From: Laccaria trichodermophora
Taxonomy: Eukaryota; Basidiomycota; Agaricomycetes; Agaricales; Hydnangiaceae
DNA length: 64,000 nucleotides
Assembly (NCBI GenBank): GCA_018417955.1
Contig: JACTVC010000007.1
Span: 806,001-870,000, forward strand
Reading direction: 5' to 3'
A program made the translations under genes and the position numbers. The notes beneath the pieces are model-generated. The model was not told where the DNA came from. It was given only the letters and a program-made list of their open reading frames with translations, and did no database searches. Below are positions 10,901-22,890 of the stretch, piece after piece (within the stretch, counting starts at the first letter, position 1; each line of letters starts with the position of its first letter).

Positions 10901-12864
10901 GGAGGTTGAGAGCGTTTCGTCTCATGCGCAGCATCATCATCAGAGGGAGCCTGCTGGTAGTGTTGGTGCGTCTCCTGAGGATGTGAAGAAGGCGAAGAGG
11001 GAGGCGAGGAGGTTGGAGAGGGAGAGGGAAAAGGAAAGAGGGAAGGAGAAGGAAAAAGGGAAGGAGAGGAACTTGGACACAGGGATGGATGCCACTCAGG
11101 AGCACGAGGAGGCTGAAGAACCGGTTTCGTCGTACTTTTTCAATCTGGCGCAGCTCTTGTCGCACCACCAGGTGGTGAGGAACCTCTTGGAGTATACGAA
11201 TTTCTACGAGTGGTGCATATTGTCAAGCATCTCGAAAGAGATCCGGATACTCTTGGTGCAGTCGCCTCCGCTGCGCGAGGAGGTGCTCGAGCGGTTCTTG
11301 AAGACTGTTGGGTATGGTCGATGGGGTTGGGATGGCCCAGAGCCGCTGTCGCTGTCACTTCAGGTATGGATTCGCATTCCTAATAAATGACCAAGCTGAT
11401 GTCTGTCTACCGCGTACAGGACCTAAGTGACTATATGCGAGGCGTATCAATTCCGCCACACGAGTACACCCGAGTAGCCAACATGTACATCCACTCCCTC
11501 TCGATCCACCCCAACAATCGAGATCCCTCCCTGAACGATGCCGTCCGAAGCCTCGTCGCCTCAACCCGCGGATACACTCGCGTTGTACTCCGACTTCGCG
11601 CTCAAGCCGAGAAGGAGGCAAGTATAGCCAGAACGAAGCCTCTCTACGCACCTGCCCCCCTCTCTACATCTCCCACTTCTGCATCTGCATCTAGGTCAAC
11701 GACCAAAGTCAACATGTACGGCTCCACCAATGGGAGAGGTCCAGTTTCTCGGCCTTCTAGCCGTGCACCTTCACCTACGCCATCCGCCTTTTCACATTCA
11801 CATTCATATCATGGGCATGGGCCTCCACCACCACCGAATAGTCAACCCCAGGGATATCCCCTTGGTATGACGCAGCAGGCGCCTTCGCAAACTAGTCTTG
11901 GCTTCCGTTCTCCACTGTTCCGTCTTCGTCGCGCTCCCCTGCTGCGGGTGTTCGTGCCGTCTATCGAGGGTGATTGGCTTTCGGATAAAAGCGTGCAAGA
12001 ATGCGAGGAAGAGTGTAAACGCGCCGGAGTTCGTCATTTGATGCGGGTGGGAGATGTTGTTTGGGATGTTGCCGTTGGAGATGAAGGCAACGTGGGTCGG
12101 TTGATTTGGGATGGGAGTTATCTCATCGTAAGTTTGCCTGCCGTGCTCATTGCGTTCTTCTGCTGAGATTGGGTTTCATTGTCAGGATCTCGATTACACG
12201 TATTCACCTGTTGGCGAGCTACCAAAGTATCTTCCGGCTCTGGCGTTCCCACCGTCCTATTTCCATAGGGTCATACGCTCCGGGCCGACCGTCAGTAACC
12301 CGATCGTTCATATCGATATCAGTCCTTGGGGAGAGGAGATCGCTGCGAATCTGCAGCTGCTCCAAGATCGGATTAGAACTGAGACGTGAGTATCGTTCTT
12401 TGTCGTGGACTTTTGTCAGTTGATAACGCATTTCGCGCAGACCGCAAGGAGCCTATCACAACGTAGTACGTTGGGTTCACCGGTCGTCGTTTAACATTCG
12501 GCCGCCCACTAGGAAGTATCCGCCACCACCACCCAACTCCCGTGGTCAGATACCAGCTTTGCGAATACCAATACCTGAGACGGAGAACATGTTTGTTGAT
12601 TCGGGGTGGTATGGCACGATTGTTGTGGAGACGGAGGGGACCAACGAAGCTCTGGCTGACCTGCAAGAACGGTGTGGTCCCGGTGTATTTCCATCTCGAC
12701 CCCGAGGCGTGAATGGGCATCCCCCACCCGCTCAGTTTGAGAAAAGGAAGGTTTTCAGAGTTCTTAGAGAGAAAAGGTACTTCTTGTTGAATTTTTGTCT
12801 TTTGAATTGACGCATATGTTCTTACAGTCGTCCAGGCGAGATCTGGATACGGGCTGTTAGGTGA
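7956..12864 (+). CDS. Large Gln/Ser/Pro-rich protein with conserved C-terminal half, seven exons
   Basis: Model: exons 7956-8723, 9087-9317, 9384-11363, 11420-12127, 12186-12385, 12441-12776, 12828-12864. All junctions are GT-AG and in phase; the last exon ends at TGA 12862. The 363-nt first intron is long for this window and may hide a small exon. The first two thirds are low-complexity: polyGln runs, repeated RPTTP motifs, then a charged Glu/Arg/Lys stretch. A denser region follows, starting near SYFFNLAQLLSHHQVVRNLL and running over DLSDYMRGVS to the C terminus. It looks like a conserved fungal domain, but I cannot name it or give a function. Decayed partial copies, some keeping its introns, recur at 17.7, 20.1, 23.5, 27.7, 31.0, 32.8, 47.4 and 60 kb. 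This is the only intact version and the probable source. Confidence 0.75.
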
Positions 12865-13468
12865 AAGATATAGAGCAACCTCGGACAAACCACTATGAAG
12901 AGTTGTAGGATTTCCCGCGTCAGAATAATTTGGTTGGAAGTAATGTACTTCTTACGTCTTTAAATCTTCTTTGCTTCATCATTCTATATTGTAGTACTAA
13001 TCCGCTTTCTTAATTTATTAGCCCACATTAGAGAGTCCACCTATGCCCCACTCCCCTCCCCAGTGTACCGCTTAGTATGCCATTTGTTTGTTTCACAGAT
13101 ATGGTTTGTATGGTGTGTAGGTATCATAAGTTATTAGGTCCATTAAGAGCCGGCTTCTCGAATGTCATTTTTTGTAAAATTTACATGGCATATACTTGTT
13201 AACGCTTGAGATGGAGTGGATTCAGAGCCCAGGATTATGTTGTTCCATGGGCTTAAGATCTCGATTTTGAACTGCACTTTCCACCATAGTCTGTATGCTG
13301 GTGATGCACAAACAAGGTAAATGCCAGGTCTTTGTGAGGCCTGTTATCGAAAGTTTTACTTGTTAAGTAATGAAACCATAAGTCTCCAGGTGAGATGGAA
13401 AGGGTTGGGAGAGGGAAGGGTCCTGCATGGATCACATGAGTGTGCCTAAGCGCGCCCTCGTGATCATT
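12865..13468. other. 3-prime UTR and intergenic
   Basis: No coding frame. The stretch to about 13060 is AT-rich and is recognisable in inverted orientation at 60060-60240, next to the decayed copy there, so it was copied with the gene. Confidence 0.45.
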
Positions 13469-13849
13469 GGGGTGTTTCACAGTAGGCCAACTTAGGTCCC
13501 AACTTTCATCTCAACTTGTGGGACAACTTCAACAAAGTTGAAGGGGAAGTTGGCCAACTCTACCGCGAAACACCTTGAACTGCAGAAAACATGAAGTTGG
13601 GCTGATTTGGGCTCGGAAGGGATTCCGGATGCAGATTTCTGCCTATTTTGGATACGTGGGAAGTTGCAAGGTAAAGTTGGGCACCAAGTTGGGATCAAAG
13701 TTGGCTGCAAATCGTGGTCCTGACGCCGATTTGCATCCCAACTTGATGAAGTTGGTCAAACTTTGTCCTTCCAACTTGGCAAAAGTTGCTCACCAAGTTG
13801 GGGATCAAGCTTCAAGTTGGGACCTAAGTTGGCCTACTGTGAAACCCCC
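13469..13849. mobile_element. MITE with long inverted ends and AAGTTGG words
   Basis: The left end GTTTCACAGTAGGCCAACTT continues AGGTCCCAACTT; the right end is its inverted copy, near-perfect over about 35 bases. The inside is packed with AAGTTGG/CCAACTT in both orientations. No transposase frame, and target duplication not clear. Weaker inverted similarity (CGTGAT) continues about 10 bases beyond each end, so the true boundary may be slightly wider. Confidence 0.6.
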
Positions 13850-14959
13850 TATTATAATCACGTCTTCTGATCGCCCCCATTTCCTACTTTACCCATCATG
13901 CATCAAGCCTTTATATACCATTTGTCTCGGATTGCACAACCATTCACGTAGCCAAAACGCCAGCTGAGGACTCGATGTGACTTTCGTGAGGATCCAGTAC
14001 CATCCTATCGTATTCGTCTTACTGAATCCCTTGTGTTTGAACTGCCACTCTGCGATTCCGATTATAAGAAATCAGGCTCTCATCTAGCCTCACTTTTGGT
14101 TAGACTTACTTCTTCAAGTTTTCGGAGATGAAGAGAGCGAGTGTTGCGGCTGAGTTTGCGCTCGTATGTCGCCTTTCAATCTTCCTTGGGTAGGATCTAT
14201 CATTCTTGTTCCATTCCCTGAATTCAAATCCTGGCTATGCCTGCCTCTTGGCTTGCTTGGTAGGTTGCGGATTACCCAGTTTCTTTGTTAATCGCTGAAA
14301 GTTGTACGCTAGGTCCATGATTCTATTTCTCATATCCATAACATCACTCATCTGGACTACGGGAGCTACCGACAACTCAACAAACACATCATCTTGTTAC
14401 AAATCCTTCGCGCCCCGCCTCGTTACTTCCCTGGTCCCCACCTTATCGTCAGAATGATCACTTTTTCGAGATACGGCGGTAATTTGGATAAGCCTGGGTC
14501 AGACGTCTTCGAGAAACCCACCGTTGGGTTGAATCCGTGCCGAAACCTCGGCCCCCACCCGACCAGGTGTTAAGTGGTTGGCCCAAGGATTTAATTCGTC
14601 AGTGGGAGTTGAGCGCTCTTGGACTAAAATATCATCATTTGCACACAAGACAGAGTGATATTGATCTTACCGAATCTCTCTCATCTCCCACCGTCCTGTC
14701 ACTTGCCAGATAAATATTCAATGACTAAGGGGCGTCCAGAAAGGCAACCCTTCGTAGATCATGTTGACCGTCGCCCCAACACTAGCGGCCTTCAAGCTGC
14801 CGAAGTCAACCTGAATTCCAAAGCGGCACATTTTCTTTGGTCGTTCAGAGTCAGATGTCTGTCTTGAATCGATGTATTCAAATATTACACATTTGGGTCG
14901 GTGTGTCTCACCTCGTCCTACATTGAAACATCTAGCTGATTGCTTGTTTCTTTTCCTCC
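13850..14959. other. Intergenic, no gene recognised
   Basis: Only short open frames. A frame from ATG 14720 (MTKGRPERQP...) could be an upstream exon of the glycosyltransferase gene at 14960, but no good donor site was found. Confidence 0.35.
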
Positions 14960-16085
14960 ATGTGGTTCTTCCAGGATTCGACTTATGAACCGCTTTCTCA
15001 AGCGAATCCACCAGCACGGCATGTTCAGAAAGGATATTTTGCACTTGGCGGGCTCACACTTCTACTCGGAGTGATCGCCATTTGGAGGATTCTTTCGCCC
15101 AACGCAGTATATACTGCACTCGACAACTATCAAAGGATGTAAGCTGCCTCAGTTGAACTCTGCCTGTTTACTACGCTTACGAAACACCAGAAACCCTCAT
15201 CCGGTTGCCCTCGAAAGCCAGAACACATCAATCTCGTCTAGCTCGAATCGTGCGGTCGTATCTACCCTGTACTCGGATAGCTACGCCATAGGCGTCGCCG
15301 TGCTGGGGTATTCCATTCGCTCAGCCAACATCAACGCGCGGCTTATCCTTCCTTATCTGGAAAAGCGTGTCTCCGCAAATGCACTGTGCATTGTGCGCGC
15401 CGCGGGTTGGGAACCTCACCCTGTTGCGTTCATCCCCCCGCCGCACCACGGCGAAGGCGTACACCCTAGATTCGGAGACCAATATACCAAGCTCAACATT
15501 TGGACTTTCGACCAGCTAGGTATAGAAAGTCTTGTATATCTTGACGCCGACACACTCGTCCTACGAAATTTCGAGGAGCTGTTTGAGTTGGGGTTCAGCT
15601 TCGCTGCGGTTCCTGACGTTTATGGTGGACGACGGGGGTTTATCATTTCCTTCAATGCAGGAGTTCTCGCCATCAAACCTTCGACGGAGGTCTTCCAGGA
15701 TATGAGAAGAAACATGGAGACAGCGCGTTATCCGCCGACGGAGGCCGAACAGGCTTTCTTGAACGTTTATTATGGCGCAAAGGGTGTTCGCTTACCCTAT
15801 ATGTACAACATGAATCTGGCCATCAAAAAACGGAGCTCTGCGCTTTGGGGAGAGTTAGTGGATGAGGGAAAGATTGTGCATTATACGTTACACAAACCGT
15901 TTAGCAGAACGGTCAAGGGTGTATCTACGAGGGAAGAGGAGGAGCGGCGTATAACGGAGGCGGAGATGAAGGAAGATGGGTATTTTGCAGAAGAATTTGG
16001 ATGGTGGCGCGCAGCATACAATGGGTTAATGCTCGACAAGGGGTCAGATATTGAGAGATGCCGTCCACAAGCTGGCAGCTCGTAA
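14960..16085 (+). CDS. Family 8 glycosyltransferase (glycogenin-like), type II membrane protein
   Basis: Exons 14960-15138 and 15191-16085, joined by a 52-nt GT-AG intron that keeps the frame. Near residues 25-45 is a hydrophobic segment, GYFALGGLTLLLGVIAIWRI, a likely signal anchor putting the catalytic part in the secretory lumen. The GT8 core follows: TLYSDSYAIGVAVLGYSI near the sugar-nucleotide pocket, then SLVYLDADTLVLRN with the DxD metal motif, FNAGVLAIKP, and a tail with HYTLHKPF. This matches retaining glycosyltransferases that use a UDP-sugar and a divalent metal. Acceptor unknown; fungal members include glycogenin-like and galactosyltransferase-like enzymes. The start is the first ATG of the open exon, but TTCCAG just before GATTCG (14975) could be a splice acceptor, so the N terminus may differ. 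Confidence 0.8.
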
Positions 16086-16601
16086 ATCTGGAGGGTTTTA
16101 GATGTGAAAATGAGATAGTCGAGAGGATTTTTCCCTTCAAAAGACCCACCGCAATATGTTTCTGAATTCGATGACTCGACGAGCTTTGTATATGCGATCC
16201 GTTCGAGGTCGATCTCCGGGATACACGGAGCTGAACAATCAAGCAGATTCAAGCTTCAAGTTTGAACAAAGGAGTTGGGGCCCCAGACAAATTGAATCGA
16301 ATTCTTGAAGCGCGATAGGGTTGCTGAGACTGGAGTTTGCACTTGCCAGTGAGTTATGGGGTGGTTACGAGTACCTTTTGAGTACCGACTTGGCCCAACG
16401 GCATTCCACCGGCGTTTATGGAGCCAACTAAGCGTTAATGAAATTTCCATTTTTTTGGTCAAGATAGAATTCATCCAAGAAAAAAATAATCATGAACAGA
16501 GGCGGTGACTTTGCACTGTCCGTAGACAACACTTGTCCCTCTCCTCTCATTCGTTATGGCTATTCAATTCATTTAGAAACAATCACTCAATTTTTTCATA
16601 A
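16086..16601. other. 3-prime flank of the GT8 gene and intergenic
   Basis: No coding frame with recognisable features. The cassette array starts after it. Confidence 0.4.
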
Positions 16602-16712
16602 CTTCACCAAGGGAATCGAACCCGTCTACCTACCACGTATGTCGCATACTACTATGCAGAGGCAAGTCGTTTTTTCCGCTTGTATGGGTGCAACCAATGC
16701 ACCAACGACGCC
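16602..16712 (-). repeat. tRNA-like unit, subtype I (cassette a)
   Basis: On the minus strand, CGTTGGTGCATTGGTTGCACC (A-box-like) and GGGTTCGATTCCC (B-box-like) about 75 bases apart. Acceptor pairing is eroded. Confidence 0.5.
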
Positions 16713-16902
16713 CTTGTAACTTCACACTCTGAATACCTCTGACAGAATTCACGTTTTTTGATGGTATTTAAGTGGCGGAACTGTTTCCTTCAATTTGGAT
16801 TGTTCATCCAAGAAAGTGTCGAGTTGGTGTCGAGGTACTGTAAATGTGGGGTCAAAAAAGAGATAAAAAGATATAACGGTAGTTCCCATCTCCTTCAATT
16901 AG

Positions 16903-16999
16903 TCTTCGTCTGGGAGTCGAACCCAGTTCCGATGCATTTATTGACGCTTATGGGCATAGAGAAATTAAATGCATGTGCTAGCCAATGCACCAACGAAGA
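16903..16999 (-). repeat. tRNA-like unit, subtype II (cassette a)
   Basis: Minus strand: acceptor TCTTCGT/ACGAAGA, D-arm GTGC...GCAC, T-arm CTGGG-TTCGACT-CCCAG. Anticodon-like stem TGCAT/ATGC(A). Nearly identical units lie at 19765, 23124 and 26555. Confidence 0.6.
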
Positions 17000-17173
17000 A
17001 CTTTACTGAATGTCAACAAACCAACCCATGAATCGAATCTGAACCTTCTGCAATCGACACCAGATTTTGTAATTCGAAGCTGAACAGGGAACACAATTTC
17101 CGACTCAATTAGACTCGAATTAACGACGATATTAGTATCCACACCCCATGCAAAATTTTGTATCATCTCGGTA

Positions 17174-17215
17174 TTCTCTGTCTAGGACTTGAACCTATTT
17201 CTCGCGTGAATATCA
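17174..17215 (-). repeat. tRNA-like unit, subtype III, truncated (cassette a)
   Basis: Only the acceptor/T-arm half (TCTCTGTCTAGGACTTGAACC on the plus strand) survives. It matches the complete subtype III unit at 30438. Confidence 0.4.
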
Positions 17216-17289
17216 ACAAGTAGATATTTTTTGACGCATGTAGTGTTCAAGTTTCGGATTTGCAACATCGATGCCTTCAAAAGATCCAC

Positions 17290-17690
17290 TTAAGTTGGTG
17301 ATCCATTTTCCAAGTGCCGTTTGTCAGATCTTTGGGGTGGGCATAGCGCAAGGAGAAGGCCATACGATCTCCCAATGGACGTATATTGATCAACGATGAT
17401 GCATGGTTTTCCATACTCTACACAAAACTCGCATGCTCCACTTGAGATCGGACAATACCAATTCCCGACAAAATGGTCTTGGACGCACTCACGTATATGT
17501 AGCCGAGACGCTCGCGCTGCCTCCTGCGACATCCGTAATATGTCCCAACGTTTTCCATCCTCCGCGCCTCCAAGTCTTTCCTTCCCACCCGCCATAAAGA
17601 ATGGCTCGCAGACCCGTAATCGAGCGGCCGTAAAGGCCTCTTTCGCTTTAATTTCTTTTTTTTAAGCGTGAAGGGAGATCTTGCTTGAAG
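17290..17690. other. Spacer; partial similarity to 51.77-51.88 kb
   Basis: Reverse complement of about 17480-17600 shares words such as GAAAACGTTGGGACAT, CTCGGCTACA and GTGAGTGCGT with the plus strand at 51795-51860. Probably a fragment of a repeated sequence; no product can be assigned. Confidence 0.35.
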
Positions 17691-17699
17691 TTGCTTCAT

Positions 17700-18790
17700 C
17701 GTGGTGGGATCGGCACTCCTCGCATGTACTAGCTGAGGTCCTGAACGCGGAAGGGAAACATCAGCTTGGCCATTCGATGATCAATAGTAGCACGAATCCA
17801 GACCTGAAGTGACAGCGATGTCTCATTCCAGCCTATCGACCACACCTAACAGTTTCCAAGAAACACTCGAGCACCTCCTCCCGCAGCGGAGGCGACCGCA
17901 CCATGAGTATCCGGATGTCTTTGGAGATGTTTGACGGTATGCACGACTCGTAGACATTCATGTACTCCGAGAGGTTCCTCACCACCTGTTGGTGCGATAG
18001 GAGCTGTGCCAGTGTGACGAAATCGTTTCTTCAACCTCCTCATGCTCATGCGTGGCATCCGTTCCAGCGGCTGAGATCCTCTCCTTCTCCCGTTCCTTCG
18101 TTCCCTCTCCAACCTCCTCGCACCCGTCCTCCCCTCTTCACATCCTTAGGAGACGCAGTACCACCACCAGCAATCAACCCCATTCTCCACAGACCACGCC
18201 TTCCCCTTCTTCCAACCTTCTTCACAGCAGGTTTCAACATCCTCGCACCCTCCACCTCGCAAACGGATCATCATCCAACAGTTCCAAATCGTGTCCTCAT
18301 CAAGCTGAACAACGGGCATCGTATGGGCGTGTCATGCATCGTGGCTTTCCGATTCTGAGGAGTAGTAGCCCAGACGGTTTTATGCGTCCACGGCGTCATG
18401 AGTCTCCCCGATATCTGTGGCGTCGGCGGCCTTAACGCCTGCGCTTGTACCTGCGACCCCCTGACGGCCTCCCAACAAACTTGCGTATCGAGTTGTCAGT
18501 GGAGGCGTTGGACCTGTTGTTCAACGTCGGTGTTGAAGATCTTGCCGCAGGTAGGGTTTGTGGGCATTGTTGGGGATGTCGGAGGAGTGATCAGATGGAT
18601 CATGGATGCAGTGCTTGCTGTATGCGGGGCACCATGAGGGCCTTTAGTAGGGTAATGAAATGAGATGGGCGGGGCAGAGGCATTGAACGTTGAGCTTTTG
18701 AGGAGGACTTCGACGTTCTTGTCTAGATTCAGGGCCTGTGCTTGGCGAGGATCAAACCGTGTCCTTGAGAATGCCCAACCCCATTTTTTG
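17700..18790 (-). pseudogene. Decayed fragment of the 7956-12864 gene (exon 3 end, intron 3, exon 4 start)
   Basis: Reverse complement aligns with about 10250-11460 of the intact gene. It includes the CACCANCAGGTGGTGAGGAAC region and, after CTGTCACTTCAG, a recognisable copy of intron 3 and the following GACCT exon start. Keeping an intron means it was copied as DNA, not through mRNA. Many indels and stops break the frame. Confidence 0.7.
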
Positions 18791-19475
18791 GGAAAGCGCT
18801 CATGGAGGGATGTTGCCCATCGTATATATTCTATAATGCGTGAAGTTGAGGTAACGTCGTCTGTGTGAGTTCACAATCGGCGGGGATGAGTGGTGGAGAT
18901 GAGAATGGTCACGCCAAGGTGGTGGTAATCGGGTTTGGGATTTGGGAGGAGTTGTTTGTCCCGCGGAGAGAGGAACAGGGTGACGGGAAGTAGTGGAGGG
19001 TCGTAGTGCAGATGGTTGGGAAGATCGAGACAAGGCGCGGGATATCGGTTCCAAGTCCAACCTTGGTCGGTTTCGCCCACAGTGCGGTTCCTAATTATTG
19101 GAGGTGTTCGGTGCGTTGGTTTGTCAAACCTCGAATGACTCACTGGCAATGGGGCTCAATTTGGCGGTGATCTACTCCAACAAAGGATCCCGACAATGTT
19201 TCTGTAATGCTGGTGGTTGAGGCTGTCGACAAACGCCGCGCTGGTCGTTGTTCGGGCACTGGCTTTGGCTTTGGATCCAAACAGCGCCTCAGGCCCTGAC
19301 GCGGACGCGCAACTGACGCGTTCTGCGTAGCGGCATTCCACCGCCGTCTATCACACCCGAGTGTTTTGTAATTACTGAGAATCGGACTGGTCCGCGAGGC
19401 CTCAAGGCCTCAGGCCTCAAACTCAAGACTCAAACCGACAAAAAAATATGAACCAAACATGCAGCTCTTTGAAAT
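18791..19475 (-). repeat. Shared cassette spacer modules
   Basis: Non-coding modules that recur after each gene fragment: one with CGCGGGATATCG-type sequence (also 20.9-21.25, 24.96-25.29 and 28.34-28.56 kb) and one with GGCTTTGGATCCAAACAG (also about 25.6, 29.73 and, inverted, 47.22 kb; diverged at about 21.55 kb). Confidence 0.5.
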
Positions 19476-19578
19476 TTCGTCAAGGGAGTCGAACCCAGTT
19501 ACTTACCCCACATGCACAATTACGCGGAGGCAAGTCCTTTCCACTTGTATGCGGTGCTACCGAAGCACCAACGGACCC
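19476..19578 (-). repeat. tRNA-like unit, subtype I (cassette b)
   Basis: Minus strand CGTTGGTGCTTCGGTAGCACC and CTGGGTTCGACTCCCTTGACGAAA. Same subtype as units at 16602, 21763, 25953 and 29896. Confidence 0.55.
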
Positions 19579-19764
19579 CTTTTTATGATTCAAATAATTA
19601 ACACTTTGAATGCCTAGGAGGGTACTCACGTTTAATGGTATTTGAGCGGCGGAACTATTTCCTCAAATCCGTATTATTCATGTTAGAAAGTGTCGAGGTG
19701 CTCTGCCAGTTGTGGGGTCAAACAAAAAAAAATACAAATATATACCGCGACCATCCATTATGAC

Positions 19765-19859
19765 TCTTCGTCTGGGAGTCGAACCCAGTTCTCGCATTTG
19801 TTGAAGATTATGGACATAGAGAAATTAAATGCATGTGCTAGCCAATGCACCAACGAAGA
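19765..19859 (-). repeat. tRNA-like unit, subtype II (cassette b)
   Basis: Minus strand: TCTTCGT/ACGAAGA acceptor pairing, GTGC/GCAC D-stem and CTGGG/CCCAG T-stem intact. Confidence 0.6.
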
Positions 19860-20099
19860 ACTTTACTGAAAGTCAATAAACCAATCCATGAATTGAATCT
19901 GAACCCTCTGCAATCGACACAGGATTTTGTATTCTCGAAGCTGAAGAGGGGACACAATTTCCTGCTCAGATATGATGATATATCCACACTCCATGAAAAA
20001 ATAAATTCCTCCATTGCTCGCGTGGATATATATGGAATAGATAATAGAACTTTGTCCTTAGAAACACCCAGCTCAATCTTCGCCTTGATTCCGCCCTGC

Positions 20100-20640
20100 A
20101 GGAGTCTAGTAGCCTGGCCACCGCATCCCGTTCATTGACTGTTGATGACCCCATCCCCGAACTGCTGGCTACCCATTCGCTTGTCCAAGCCGTCTCCTGT
20201 CCATCCTTTGTTGCTGTTAACCATTCCCCACCAGCCGTCATTGCCAATTCCACCTCACTCTGATACATCCCCCCATCTGTTCTACTCCACCCCTCTTCTC
20301 CCCATAACCATACATTTCCACTCGACGACGACGACGGAACCAAGCCATCATCAATATCAAGTGTCACAGACTCACAGTGATAGCAGTGAATATCTTTGTA
20401 TGAGCGCAACGGCAGTCGAGTGTTTTCAAGGCACCTGGGGGATGTTAGAATCTGACTGCGAGAATGGGTTAAAGTAGTGGTTGAGGCAGAGGCTTCAGAG
20501 GTTGAGGTGGGACGAGAATTTGCAGGGGTGGTACTTAAAATTGTTGGGGATCGAGGTGGTACGTGAAACTGTTGAGATTGAAATGACTCATTGAGCTGTT
20601 GGGACTGACATCTTACCTGCATCGAGAGTCTCGTCTGACA
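20100..20640 (-). pseudogene. Decayed fragment of the 7956-12864 gene (exon 3, Gln-rich part)
   Basis: Reverse complement matches about 9640-10160 of the intact gene with internal deletions. Recognisable pieces include ATGGGTAGCCAGCAGTT and the stretch before CTCATACAAAGATATTC. Frames are interrupted throughout. Confidence 0.6.
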
Positions 20641-21762
20641 CCTCCATTACCATTCTGTCGCCCCTGGTTTACGCACATGCCCTGACCAAGCTGACTGATA
20701 CCCTTCCACACGAAAACTTCCTGATGATCGACAATCGCGAATGTCCATTGCGCGTTGTAAAGGAACGCGTGGTTGTGAAAGCGACGCAAACAAGTGTGAG
20801 GGCATTACAAGGTGGGTAGCTGCTGGTGGAGCGAGACCAGCTGCATGGTGGAGTGGCTCTGGGTTCCAGATGAGCGTGGTCTTAGAGTTTGGGAGGTTCT
20901 GGAACTCGCGAGCCGAAGCAAGCGCTCATTCGTATGGTGCCTATCGTGAATTTTCTAGGATGCATGAAGTTGGTTGCCCGAGGTATCGTCGTTCATGTGG
21001 GTTCACAATCAAAAAGGGCAAGTTCCGTGTCACAGGGGGATCCTCAGCGGAGATGGGAATGGTCATGCCAAGGTGGTGTCGAGATTGGGATTCGGCCTGC
21101 GAACAGAGAAACAGGAGGACGGGAAGTAGTGGATAGTCGTAGTCCCGGCAAGTGATTACGTGTAGAGATAGTTGGGAAGATCGAGACGGGGCGCGGGATA
21201 TCGATTATTGATGGTTTGCTCCACGTCCGGTGAGGTTGTCGATTACTAATGGATCTTGCTACCGTAAATATGGTGTAGAACAACTACCATCTTCCCAAAT
21301 AGTAAGAGGGAGCACAGGGAACGTACAAGGAAGCGAGATGAGTATCTGGAGATGTGAGGTGCGTTGGTTTGTCAAATCGCAGACTCGAATGGCTTACTGA
21401 CAATGAGCTCGAGTAGGCGTTGATTTACTCCATCAAAGGGTCGCGATTACGATTCTGCGCTGGTGGTGGTGGTTGGGGTCGAAACGTTGACAGTGTGATT
21501 GCATTGCACACGGCTGGTTGTTGTTTGGGCACCACGGCTTTGGCTTTCAATCTAAGTAGTGCATCATTTAACTCGACGCGCAACGTAATCAGCGGCATTC
21601 CACCACCATCTAGTACCACGCCTGAGGCCTGAGTGTTCGTAAAACTCTTAAGTTCTGAAAATTGCAGTTACTGCAAAATGGAACCGGTCCTTGAGTGGTC
21701 CTCGAGCTTCAAGCTCAAGACTCAAGCCGACAAAATACTTATCGAATTCCAATTGAGTTCCA
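20641..21762 (-). repeat. Shared cassette spacer modules (cassette b/c boundary)
   Basis: Same two modules as 18791-19475, in the same order and orientation, including GGTATCGTCGTTCATGTGGG and the GATTTACTCCATCAAAGG start of the second module. Confidence 0.5.
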
Positions 21763-21870
21763 ACTTCGTCAAGGGAGTCGAACCAAGTTACTTACAAGTT
21801 ACGCCATCTGCATATTACGCAGAGAGTCCTTTGCGTCTGTAAGTGGTGCTACCAATGCACCAACGAAGAA
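21763..21870 (-). repeat. tRNA-like unit, subtype I (cassette c)
   Basis: Minus strand: CTTCGTTGGTGCATTGGTAGC...CTTGGTTCGACTCCCTTGACGAAG, with CTTCGT/ACGAAG acceptor pairing. Confidence 0.6.
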
Positions 21871-21910
21871 GTTGTACAGATGTAAATCATTAACACCTTG
21901 AATACCTCAT

Positions 21911-21982
21911 GACAAGGGGGTTTCGGGATTTGAACCCGATATACCAGGCCAGTTAGTTAGTCCAGCCAACCGGTCGTAAAAA
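21911..21982 (-). repeat. tRNA-like B-box sequence of a different type
   Basis: Minus strand contains TCGGGTTCAAATCCCGA, a well-formed T-arm, but no matching acceptor or clean D-arm. It does not belong to subtypes I-IV. Confidence 0.3.
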
Positions 21983-22139
21983 AACTTTTCGACCTCATTA
22001 ATTAATTAGCATTTATCTGCCCTGTAAAGCCTTATTTCACAACTGGGTGGCCACACGCAACACTAGTTGTTCCATCCGTCGATCTATAAGGCGAGTTGTG
22101 GAGAGCGGTTCCGAGAATGAGGACGTGGAGTAGACATCG

Positions 22140-22890
22140 GCAGCCGTGAGTGAATTGGAGGTCCTCACTAACAACTGTAAGATTTCACGCAACTGTAATA
22201 GAGATTTTGAGAACTCACCAGGTTCCATTTTAGCGTTCGGAAATCAGGTACCAATCTTGCCTGAAACCTCGAGTGAAGACAGTAGAGAAAATGAAGTCGA
22301 TGAGGCACCAGAACTGGTCAACGAGGAAACTGACCAGCACATGGGTAAGTCAGAGTAATTCAGAAGAGACGATAAACAAACCTGATTGAACAACTTTGAA
22401 GATGGTGTATCTTCTACCACTGGTGGTCCAGAAACCATCCCTCAGCCTACAAACACGAGCGAGGAGGTCGAGACTGAAACAGGCCAGGTACAATCAACAG
22501 GACTCCCGCTGGATAAAGAACCTGTGGAAGCAACTGTCAGTAAAAGTCGTTATGGCCGAAATCGAACGCTTGCCAAGTGGGACGTCCTATGTGATTGCAA
22601 CAAACCTGTTACGGCCGTACAGATCGAGGCCGGAGTGGAGGTGATCAATGTAAACAACGCAGCTGTGAAACAGTCTGGGTAAGCCTTATGAATTGATGCT
22701 AGATATTTGCAAACTCACATCTTGGTAGTATCACCTGGAATGCGTTGACCTCGAATACCGATTTGAATCTTGTACGTGCGGATCTTGCAAACTGAGGGAG
22801 GATGTAGGTCGAAGAGGAGGTGTCGTGTATGAGCCAAGCATGATGTGTCATCATTATGACACAATACTACCTTCCATATATGGTAATTAG
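22140..22890 (+). pseudogene. PHD-like zinc-finger protein, broken copy
   Basis: The plus-strand frame from about 22190 runs over a GT-AG intron (donor near 22346) into RYGRNRTLAKW and LCDCNKPV. After an intron at 22679-22728 it ends WYHLECVDLEYRF...CTCGSCKL, with TAG at 22888. The spacing of Cys/His pairs, and tryptophan before YHLEC, fit a PHD-type zinc finger. One G appears lost in GCAG-CTGTGAA near 22662, shifting the frame just before the C-E-T-V-W motif. An earlier expected zinc cysteine reads as Val (INVNN). The start is not clear. The block 21.9-23.0 kb sits between tRNA-like subtype I and II units of cassette c and looks inserted. PHD-like proteins of this kind are common near Agaricomycete repeats. 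Confidence 0.5.

Noticed and set aside
9589..11168. Long minus-strand open frames opposite exon 3
   Set aside because: Antisense shadows of Gln/Ser-rich coding sequence; composition explains them.
22037..22228. Small minus-strand gene starting MEPGEFSKSLL
   Set aside because: Opposite the plus-strand PHD-like pseudogene; no domain, likely a shadow.
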